Below are positions 4,985-11,490 of a stretch of DNA of 14,621 nucleotides, in pieces. Positions within the stretch are counted from its first letter, which is position 1; the number at the start of each line of letters is the position of its first letter. The notes under the pieces were generated by a model that worked only from the letters and a program-made list of their open reading frames with translations, did no database searches and was not told the origin of the DNA. Source of the stretch: Burkholderiales bacterium (lineage in GTDB: Bacteria; Pseudomonadota; Gammaproteobacteria; Burkholderiales; Thiobacillaceae). A program made the position numbers and the translations under genes. The stretch is from contig SXRG01000067.1 in assembly GCA_005793645.1 (NCBI GenBank), positions 1-14,621 on the forward strand. Direction: 5' to 3'.

Positions 4985-6330
4985 GCGCACCGACTGGGCA
5001 TTCTTGCGTCGTCACGCTCATGGACAACGGCGCCCGCTGGATTTCCGCGGACGACGCCCTGGCAGACGCCAGCATTCCACATGTACCGCTGCCGCTGTTC
5101 TTTTCACCCGCCCAGCGTATTCATGCCATCGAATCTTCTGGCGCCGATCTGGCGATCACCGACCGGCCCGACGAGATACTCGCCCTGGAGATGGGATTCG
5201 AGCGCATCGGCGAATGGCAGGGCAATGCGTTGCTGGCACGACAGATCGATACACCAGTCCGGCTGCCGGTCGGCACCACGAAGATCACGTTCACCTCCGG
5301 CACCACGGGCGATCCCAAGGGCGTCTGTCTGTCGGCAGGCCAGATGGCGGCCACCGCCGCCACCCTGGCTGGGGCACTGTCGCCCCTGGCTCTAAAACGG
5401 CACCTGTGCGCCCTGCCGCTGCCGGTGTTGCTGGAGAATGTGGCGGGCGTGCTGGCGCCCCGGCTCGCCGGCATGTCGGTAGCGATGCCACCCCTGGCCG
5501 AAACGGGGCTCATGGGTGCTGCCGGCTTCGACGCGGCGCGCTTTGCCCGATGCCTGGAGGACAGTGCCGCCGACAGCGTCATCCTGCTGCCGCAGATGCT
5601 GGAAGCTTGGCTTGCGGAGATTGAGGCCGGCCGCCTGGCGCCGCCGAAGCGCCTTCGCTTTGCCGCCGTCGGCGGTGCCCGCGTGTCGCCGGAAACCCTG
5701 GTTCGCGCCCGCGAAGCCGGGCTTCCGGTGTTCGAAGGCTACGGCCTCTCGGAATGCGCCTCGGTCGTTTCCCTGAACCGTCCGGGCGCGGACAAGATTG
5801 GCAGCGTCGGCCGTCCTCTGCCTCATCTGGCCGTCACGATTGCAGCGGACGGAGAAATTCTGATCGCGGGCCAGACCCACCTGGGCTATCTGGGTGAGCC
5901 TCCCGAACAGACCGGCGCGCCGCTGGCCACCGGCGATCTGGGAGGCCTGGATGAAGCGGGCTTTCTCTTCGTTGCAGGACGAAAGAAGAACATCATCATC
6001 ACCGCGCTGGGCCGCAACATCGCTCCGGAATGGGTCGAATCCGAACTGCAACGCGAACCGGTCATCCGTCAGTCCGCGGTGTTCGGCGAGGCGCGCGCCT
6101 GGCTTTCTGCTGTCATCGTTTCACACGGCGTGGCACGGGCAGATGTCGAAGGGGCGGTGGCGCGGGTCAACGCCAGCCTGCCCGACTACGCGCGCGTCCG
6201 TCGCTTCATCATTGCAGACACCCCGTTTTCACCCGCCAACGGGTTAGCCACCGCCAATGGCCGCCCACGCCGCGAAACCATCGCTACGCACTACCAAGAC
6301 AAACTGGAGGCCCTTTATGAACTTCAATGA
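4981..6330 (+). CDS. AMP-forming acyl/aryl ligase (ANL family), short form
   Basis: An adenylate-forming enzyme of 449 residues, expected to activate a carboxylic acid with ATP. Motifs in order: phosphate loop TSGTTGDPKG at 105-114; GYGLSE at 253-258; TGDL at 317-320 with the ribose-binding D319; GRKKNII at 333-339; and a C-terminal LATANGRPRR at 422-431. In most relatives the last motif holds the catalytic lysine; here the matching residue seems to be R428. The part before the phosphate loop is only 104 residues, about 60-100 shorter than in usual acyl-CoA ligases, so the N-terminal subdomain is reduced. The start overlaps the preceding stop as ATGA, and its end overlaps the next gene by 14 bp. 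No carrier-protein domain is fused. The substrate is unknown; context suggests a fatty acid or another acyl acid feeding the oxygenase-like and dehydrogenase genes. Confidence 0.9.
   Translation: MSAPTGHSCVVTLMDNGARWISADDALADASIPHVPLPLFFSPAQRIHAIESSGADLAITDRPDEILALEMGFERIGEWQGNALLARQIDTPVRLPVGTTKITFTSGTTGDPKGVCLSAGQMAATAATLAGALSPLALKRHLCALPLPVLLENVAGVLAPRLAGMSVAMPPLAETGLMGAAGFDAARFARCLEDSAADSVILLPQMLEAWLAEIEAGRLAPPKRLRFAAVGGARVSPETLVRAREAGLPVFEGYGLSECASVVSLNRPGADKIGSVGRPLPHLAVTIAADGEILIAGQTHLGYLGEPPEQTGAPLATGDLGGLDEAGFLFVAGRKKNIIITALGRNIAPEWVESELQREPVIRQSAVFGEARAWLSAVIVSHGVARADVEGAVARVNASLPDYARVRRFIIADTPFSPANGLATANGRPRRETIATHYQDKLEALYELQ
6306..6310 (+). promoter_or_regulatory. Ribosome binding site of the diiron-oxidase-like gene
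   Basis: GGAGG inside the ligase 3' end, 6 bases before the ATG at 6317. It decides this start over the open-frame start at 6257. Confidence 0.75.
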
Positions 6331-6973
6331 AAGATTGCTGGAAGCCACCGCCGATGCGCGGGCGGAATTTCTTTCCATCCCGTTTCTGCGCGAAGGCGCA
6401 AGCGGACGACTGGGGCTTGAAAGCTACCTCGCCTTCCTGACTGAGGCCTACCACCATGTCAAGGAAACCACGCCGCTGCTCATGGCCGCCGGCCTGCGTT
6501 GTGAGACACCATGGCTGCGCAAGGCGCTGGCGCATTACATCGTCGAGGAAGTCGGCCATGAGGAATGGATCCTTTCCGACATTGCTGCCTGTGGCGGCGA
6601 CACCGATGCCGTCCGCGATGGCCCGCCGAGGTCGGCTACCGATCTCATGGTTGCCTACGCCTACTACACAGTGCTGCGACGCAATCCGGTGGGGCTGTTC
6701 GGCATGGTACTGGTGCTCGAGGGCACCAGTGTCGCCCTGGCGTGTTCCGCTGCCGATGCGATCCAGCAAAGCCTCGGTCTGCCCGATACGGCCTTCAGTT
6801 ACCTGCGTTCACACGGCACCCTGGATCAGGAACACATGGGGCACTTCGCCAATGTCGTCAATCGCCTTGAACAACCCGACGATCAGGCGGCAGTGATCCA
6901 TTGCGCCAGGATGTTCTACCGGCTCTACGGCGACATCTTCCGTTCACTGCCGATGATCGGGGGGCACGCATGA
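6317..6973 (+). CDS. Heme-oxygenase-fold / TenA-like protein, probable diiron oxidase (HDO)
   Basis: A 218-residue all-helical protein of the TenA/iron-containing redox enzyme group. The sequence shows a complete set of metal ligands as known for heme-oxygenase-like diiron oxidases such as UndA, CADD and SznF: E78-x2-H81 in VEEVGHEE, E135 in LVLEGTS, and H166-x3-D170-x2-H173 in SHGTLDQEH. The spacings are close to those I recall for UndA. E43 and H46/H47 (LTEAYHHVKE) line an earlier helix. Catalytic thiaminase residues are not evident, so thiamin salvage is unlikely. Family members activate O2 for oxidative decarboxylation, N-oxygenation or similar chemistry on small substrates. It overlaps the acyl ligase by 14 bp with its own strong GGAGG and overlaps the SDR as ATGA. 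The likely substrate is the acyl product of the neighbours; the exact reaction is unknown. Confidence 0.85.
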   Translation: MNFNERLLEATADARAEFLSIPFLREGASGRLGLESYLAFLTEAYHHVKETTPLLMAAGLRCETPWLRKALAHYIVEEVGHEEWILSDIAACGGDTDAVRDGPPRSATDLMVAYAYYTVLRRNPVGLFGMVLVLEGTSVALACSAADAIQQSLGLPDTAFSYLRSHGTLDQEHMGHFANVVNRLEQPDDQAAVIHCARMFYRLYGDIFRSLPMIGGHA

Positions 6974-7791
6974 AAATCACCGGACAACGCATCGCCGTCA
7001 CCGGCGCCGCGGGCGGCCTCGGCGCCGCGCTTTGCCGACAACTCGCCGCCGCCGGGGCGAATCTGCTCCTGGTGGGACGCAACCCGGCGGCACTGTCGGA
7101 TCTAGCCGGATCGCTGGGGCAGGCGTATCCCAAGGCGCGCGTGGAATTCCTGACCCTGGACATCATCGGGCCGGATGCGCCCGAAATTTTGCGCGATGCC
7201 GGCCTTGCCCGGTTGGGCGGCCTGGACATTCTGATCAACAACGCTGCCCTTCCCAGTTTCGGCGCGTTTTCGGAAACGCCACCGGAAGATATCGAACGAC
7301 TCGTCGCCACCAATCTGACTGCTTCCCTGCTGCTAACCCGTGCTGTGCTGCCCGACCTGCTGGCGGCCGGGCAGGGCGGCATCGTCAATATCGGCTCGAC
7401 CTTCGGCGCCATCGGATTTCCCTGGTTCGCCGCCTATTCAGGCGCCAAATTCGGCCTGCGCGGTTTTTCCGAGGCCCTGCGCCGGGAACTGGCCGACACC
7501 GGCATCGAGGTGCTCTACGCAGCACCACGCGCGACGCGCACTGCCCTCAACGACGCGCGTGTGATCGCCATGGGTGCCGCGACGGGCATGCCCTTCGACG
7601 ACCCCGATATCGTTGCCGCGCGCATCGTCACAGCCATGAAACGCGGTGCCGCCGAATGTGCCATGGGCGGGCCGGAACGATTCTTCGCCCGGCTGAACGG
7701 CCTGCTGCCCCGCCTGGTGGACCGTGGCCTGAAAGCCCAGACACGGGCTATGGCACCCTTCGCAAAAGCATCCACACTCAAGGAGATATGA
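6970..7791 (+). CDS. Short-chain dehydrogenase/reductase (SDR)
   Basis: A classical SDR of 273 residues that oxidises or reduces a carbonyl/alcohol with NAD(P)(H). Motifs: TGAAGGLG at 11-18 (nucleotide-binding TGxxxGxG), LDI near 63-65, NNAA at 90-93, catalytic S143 in NIGSTFG, and Y156-x3-K160 in YSGAK. R37 in VGRNP, shortly after the second beta strand, hints at NADPH preference, which is inference. The C-terminal 70 residues, with a segment rich in Arg and Leu (RFFARLNGLLPRLVDRGL), resemble SDRs acting on acyl or lipid substrates. The start overlaps the preceding stop as ATGA, and the TPR gene begins 3 bp downstream. In this operon it probably reduces an aldehyde or ketone made by the ligase/oxidase steps. 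Confidence 0.92.
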   Translation: MKITGQRIAVTGAAGGLGAALCRQLAAAGANLLLVGRNPAALSDLAGSLGQAYPKARVEFLTLDIIGPDAPEILRDAGLARLGGLDILINNAALPSFGAFSETPPEDIERLVATNLTASLLLTRAVLPDLLAAGQGGIVNIGSTFGAIGFPWFAAYSGAKFGLRGFSEALRRELADTGIEVLYAAPRATRTALNDARVIAMGAATGMPFDDPDIVAARIVTAMKRGAAECAMGGPERFFARLNGLLPRLVDRGLKAQTRAMAPFAKASTLKEI

Positions 7792-7794
7792 ACC

Positions 7795-8430
7795 ATGAAG
7801 AACCTTGTCATCGCCTGCGTCGTTTGTTTACTCTCGGCCACAGCCCGTGCCGCCGACCTACCGCCCGAAATCGTTCGCATCCAGACGGAGTGGGCGCGCA
7901 TCAACTACAAATTACCGGAGAAGGAGCAAGAGGGCGCATTCAAGACCCTGGCCGGGCAGTCGCGTGCCGTCGCCGAAAAACTGCCCGGCCGTGCCGAGGC
8001 GCTGATCTGGGAAGGCATCGTGCTTGCCGGTTATGCCAAGGCCAGGGGTGGGTTCTCTGCACTCAGCCTGGCCGAGAAAGCACGCGATCGTCTGCTGGAG
8101 GCCGAGCGCATCGATCCCAACGCGCTGGCCGGTTCCGCCTATACCTCGCTGGGCAGCCTTCACTACAAGGTGCCCGGCTGGCCGATTGGCTTCGGCGACA
8201 AAAAGAAGGCGCGCGAATATCTTCTGAAGGCCCTTGCCATTAACCCGAATGGCATCGACGCCAACTACTTCTGGGGGGATTTCCTGAAGGAGCAAGGGGA
8301 TTATTCAGCCGCAGCCGCGGCATACCGCAAAGCACTTTCAGCGCATCCAAGGCCAGGGCGTGAGGATGCCGACGCGGGTCGCCGGGTAGAAATCACGAAT
8401 GGCATCAAGGATGTCGAGTCGCGCATGTAG
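7795..8430 (+). CDS. Exported TPR-repeat protein
   Basis: A 211-residue protein with a cleavable signal peptide (MKNLVIACVVCLLSATARA, cleavage near residue 19-20), so it acts in the periplasm or on its membranes. The mature part is helical, with tetratricopeptide-like units: one around 85-110 (AEKARDRLLEAERIDPNA), one at 137-151 (KKAREYLLKALAINP) and a clear one at 155-186 (DANYFWGDFLKEQGDYSAAA). A conserved-looking linker, YKVPGWPIGFGDKKKA, separates the first two. AGGAG lies 9 bases before the start, at the end of the SDR gene, with only 3 bp between the genes. TPR proteins usually hold partners together; here it may serve secretion or assembly of the operon's product. The function is not assignable from sequence alone. 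Confidence 0.87.
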   Translation: MKNLVIACVVCLLSATARAADLPPEIVRIQTEWARINYKLPEKEQEGAFKTLAGQSRAVAEKLPGRAEALIWEGIVLAGYAKARGGFSALSLAEKARDRLLEAERIDPNALAGSAYTSLGSLHYKVPGWPIGFGDKKKAREYLLKALAINPNGIDANYFWGDFLKEQGDYSAAAAAYRKALSAHPRPGREDADAGRRVEITNGIKDVESRM

Positions 8431-8460
8431 AATCCAGAATCCATTCCTGCGAAGGCTCCC

Positions 8461-9123
8461 ATGCGCATCCTCCTGATCGAAGACGACGCCCTGCTTGGCG
8501 ATGGTATCCGCGCCGCGCTCAAGCTGGCCGGTTACGCGGTGGACTGGTTGCGCGATGGCGAGCATGGGCAGATGGCGCTCAAGACCGAGGCATTCGCCGC
8601 ATGCGTGCTCGATCTGGGCCTGCCGCGCCGCGACGGGTTGTCGCTGCTGCGCGAGTTACGCGCTCAAGGCAACCCTATCCCGGTGCTCATCATTACCGCC
8701 CGCGACGCATTGGAAGACAGGGTAGCCGGCCTAGACGCCGGTGCCGACGACTATCTGATCAAGCCATTCGATCTACCGGAATTACATGCGCGCCTGCGCG
8801 CCCTGCTGCGCCGAGCCACGCATACCGGCGTAAGCCTGCTGCAACATGGCGATGTATGTCTCGATCCATCAACGCGCCAGGTCACCTTGCATGGCCAGCC
8901 CATCAGCCTGTCCGCCAAGGAATATGCCCTGCTGTATGAACTGCTTGGCCATCCCAACGCCATCCGCAGCCGCGCCGAGCTGGAAGATGGGCTGTATGCC
9001 TGGGGCGAGGAGGCCGCCAGCAACACGATCGAGGTATATATCCATCACCTGCGCAAGAAGCTCGGTAACAGTTATATCGAAACCGTGCGCGGGCTGGGCT
9101 ATCGGCTGGGATCCACGCCATGA
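8461..9123 (+). CDS. OmpR-family response regulator, QseB/PmrA-like
   Basis: A 220-residue DNA-binding response regulator. The receiver domain (about 1-115) has acidic residues E7, D8 and D9, phospho-acceptor D51 in VLDLGLP, switch T79 in IITAR and K101 in LIKPFD. The C-terminal winged helix (about 128-218) shows LSAKEYALLYELL and the recognition region EVYIHHLRKKLG, ending in TVRGLGYRL, standard for the family. Receiver and spacing are closest to the QseB/PmrA/TctD group; I give no gene symbol because orthology cannot be set here. GAAGG precedes the ATG. It starts 30 bp after the TPR gene without a visible terminator or promoter, so it is likely read from the upstream operon, and overlaps the kinase as ATGA. 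Two tandem TTAA boxes in the window, upstream of 4367 and upstream of the caspase gene, are candidate targets. Confidence 0.95.
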   Translation: MRILLIEDDALLGDGIRAALKLAGYAVDWLRDGEHGQMALKTEAFAACVLDLGLPRRDGLSLLRELRAQGNPIPVLIITARDALEDRVAGLDAGADDYLIKPFDLPELHARLRALLRRATHTGVSLLQHGDVCLDPSTRQVTLHGQPISLSAKEYALLYELLGHPNAIRSRAELEDGLYAWGEEAASNTIEVYIHHLRKKLGNSYIETVRGLGYRLGSTP

Positions 9124-10496
9124 CCTCTCTTCGTGCTCGCTTGCTGCTGACCATATCCCTGGTTTCCATCGCAACATGGTCCGTCGCGATCTGGGTTAGC
9201 TATGCCAAGGCGCTGCATGAGACCGATGAACTGCTCGACGGCCAGCTTGTACAGGCCGCCGAATTGTTGCATGCGCAGATTGAGCGCGAGAACGACAGGT
9301 GGGACCGGCAAACGCAGCGCACAGACACAGAGGACGGTACGCACGCGCACTGGATCACTGAGGTGATCCACCACAATGTAAAACACCCTTATGACCAGAA
9401 TCTGATCTTCGTGGTTTCGGACAGCAGCGGCGTTCGTCTGCGCTCAGCGAATGCTCCGGAGATTCCAGACACCCTCAAAGAGGGCATCGAAAACATCGAC
9501 CTTTCCAATAATCGTTGGCGTGTGCTCACCGTCATACACGCGCCCGATCTGCGCATTCATGTGGCGCACCTGCGCGACACCCGCGAACAGGCTGCGCTGG
9601 AGGTCGCCTGGCAAGTCGCCCTGCAGCCGCTATTCGCCCTGCCGTTGCTGATCGGTCTGGTATATCTGGCCGTGCGGCGCGGACTGCAGCCGCTCAATGC
9701 GCTGGCCAATACCGTCTCGGCCCGCACGGTCGAGCATCTCGATCCCATCACGCAGCCGGATACGCCAGACGAGGCCATTCCCCTGCTCGACGCCATCAAT
9801 CAATTGCTTGCGCGCATCGACGCCGCCATGACGCGGGAGCGCCGCTTCACTTCGGAAGCCGCGCACGAGCTGCGCACCCCCATCGCCGCGATCAAGATAC
9901 AGGCCCAGGTCGCTGCCGCCAGCGCAGACGCCGAAGACCGGAACCATGCGATCGGTCAAGTCCTGCAAGGCATACGGCGCGCGGAGCGATTGATCGGACA
10001 GATGCTGCGCCTGGCCCGGCTGGATCCCGCAACCGGTCTGGGAAAAACAGACACCATTGATCCCACCCTACTTCTGCAAGAGGTATTCGAAGCGACCGAA
10101 GGCATGGCGACGGGAAGCGGCCACCGCATCGCCATTGACCCGATTGCCACGCTGCCGCCCATTCAGGGGGACGACGACCTGTTACGCACCGCGCTTATCA
10201 ACCTGGTACATAACGCATGCAGCCACACGCCGCCCGGTTGCCTTATCCGGTTATGTGCCGAATTGCATGACGGGCAGCATTGCCTGGCCGTGCGCGATGA
10301 CGGCCCCGGCGTCGCCCCTGACGAGATCTCCGGACTTGGCGTGCGATTCCATCGTGGACGCGACGCATCTGCCACCGGCAGCGGTCTGGGTCTGGCCATC
10401 GTTAGCCGCATCGCCGAACTGCATGGTGCCGTCCTGCAGCTGCACAATCTGCCGCCCGGCGGCTTTGAGGCCGCCCTATGCTGGAAGAATTCCTGA
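9120..10496 (+). CDS. Sensor histidine kinase, QseC-like
   Basis: The membrane kinase paired with the preceding regulator, 458 residues. TM1 spans about residues 8-28, a periplasmic sensor of about 130 residues follows, and TM2 lies at about 165-185, then a HAMP-like linker. The H-box is SEAAHELRTP with phosphorylated H249; the N-box is around N361-N365 (INLVHNA); G1 is DDGPGV at 393-398; G2 is GSGLGL at 420-425. The periplasmic part holds five histidines within 15 residues (H75, H77, H84, H85, H89), which could bind metal or sense pH. The start overlaps the regulator stop as ATGA. It ends 49 bp from the convergent lipoprotein gene; only a weak 5-bp stem lies between them. The stimulus is unknown. 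Confidence 0.95.
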   Translation: MTSLRARLLLTISLVSIATWSVAIWVSYAKALHETDELLDGQLVQAAELLHAQIERENDRWDRQTQRTDTEDGTHAHWITEVIHHNVKHPYDQNLIFVVSDSSGVRLRSANAPEIPDTLKEGIENIDLSNNRWRVLTVIHAPDLRIHVAHLRDTREQAALEVAWQVALQPLFALPLLIGLVYLAVRRGLQPLNALANTVSARTVEHLDPITQPDTPDEAIPLLDAINQLLARIDAAMTRERRFTSEAAHELRTPIAAIKIQAQVAAASADAEDRNHAIGQVLQGIRRAERLIGQMLRLARLDPATGLGKTDTIDPTLLLQEVFEATEGMATGSGHRIAIDPIATLPPIQGDDDLLRTALINLVHNACSHTPPGCLIRLCAELHDGQHCLAVRDDGPGVAPDEISGLGVRFHRGRDASATGSGLGLAIVSRIAELHGAVLQLHNLPPGGFEAALCWKNS

Positions 10497-10545
10497 TACT
10501 TCGCCTGTCATCCTCAACAGGACACTGGCCGCCATTTCGATTTCA

Positions 10546-11490
10546 TCAATGTGCGCGCGCCACCCCAAGCCTTTCCTTGGCCAGGGCATAGCGCCAGGTT
10601 TTTTTGTCACGGCAGGCCGTGGCCTGATGCGCGACTTCTTGACCGTCATTGCGCAAGGTTGACTCAAAATCCCGGCAAACGCGCCCATCCTCGCTGACAA
10701 AGCTGTTCTTGATGGCAATGCGGCGGCCATACCGGTCATCCTCGCTGTGCCACTCCGATGCCTGCCCACTGGCAAGTCGCTCCAATGCATTCTGAAAATG
10801 CGCCTCCGCTGCCTGGGCCTGTGGCGTCGATAACCTGCCCAGAGAAGGGATATGAACCACCAAGTCGCGTTCTATCACCTGATACGGGGTTTGTCGCGTC
10901 CCGGCGCTTTCATTGTAATAGCGCACATAATGGCCAATGGACGGCGCGTAATACCAGCGCCGCGTCTGCATCCAGGTGCTCGACAGGAAGGTGCTGCGGC
11001 GGCAGGTGACCGGATAGGTGTCGAATGTGCCGGCGGGCACGGTCAGTCGCTCGGGGGCATCGACCCGACAATTCCACACCTGATCAAACGGCATCTCCCA
11101 ATGATGTACCGTATCCTTGACTACATGCTTAACTGGAAGATAGGCCGTGTTGCCGCGCACCAAGGGCCACATCTTGTTTGGGGCAATGTTCATGACCACA
11201 TCGCCGGCGGCTTCGGATGTCTCCCAATGCAGCCTCGGCAACGCAAAGTTGCGCTGCGCGGTATAACGAAGCTGTCCACCAGCCGCCTCCCAGTCAACCT
11301 GCTCGCCACGCACATCCACGACACGCTCGACATAGCCCCCTTCGAATACAAAAACATCCCCGATGGCATAGTTCGGCAAAGGTGTCGGCGGCATGGTGCT
11401 TACGGGCACACCCGCAGGCCGGATGGCGCCGCATCCCGTCAACATTCCGAAAATCGCCCACGGCAACAACATGGCAGTAAAAACGCGCAT
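10546..11490 (-). CDS. Lipoprotein with C-terminal surface-antigen-like domain, partner of the caspase gene
   Basis: A 314-residue predicted lipoprotein. The signal peptide ends in the lipobox LTGC with lipidated C20. A Pro-rich spacer follows (PVSTMPPTPLP), then a beta-rich domain of about 170 residues with C141 and C163 (VPAGTFDTYPVTCRRS), which resembles bacterial proteins that start with a DVFVFEGG-like strand but which I cannot name. After a helix (QAQAAEAHFQNALERLASG), residues about 246-302 resemble the 17-kDa surface-antigen C-terminal domain: DGRVCRDFESTL, HQATACRDKKTWR, with C272 and C293 possibly paired. The ATG at 11490 follows GGGAG and shares one base with the caspase stop (TGATG), so translation is coupled; the in-frame TTG one codon earlier is less likely. 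It probably sits in the outer membrane and may cooperate with the exported caspase-like protein. Confidence 0.8.
   Translation of the reverse strand: MRVFTAMLLPWAIFGMLTGCGAIRPAGVPVSTMPPTPLPNYAIGDVFVFEGGYVERVVDVRGEQVDWEAAGGQLRYTAQRNFALPRLHWETSEAAGDVVMNIAPNKMWPLVRGNTAYLPVKHVVKDTVHHWEMPFDQVWNCRVDAPERLTVPAGTFDTYPVTCRRSTFLSSTWMQTRRWYYAPSIGHYVRYYNESAGTRQTPYQVIERDLVVHIPSLGRLSTPQAQAAEAHFQNALERLASGQASEWHSEDDRYGRRIAIKNSFVSEDGRVCRDFESTLRNDGQEVAHQATACRDKKTWRYALAKERLGVARAH

Noticed and set aside
7032..8243. A 403-codon plus-strand frame overlapping the SDR and TPR genes.
   Set aside because: Arg/Pro/Gly/Ala-rich shifted-frame translation; both real genes have clear motifs and a ribosome binding site.
10504..10521. 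Hairpin CCTGT/ACAGG between the convergent kinase and lipoprotein genes.
   Set aside because: Only 5 bp of stem, 8-nt loop and no T run on either side; too weak to call a terminator.
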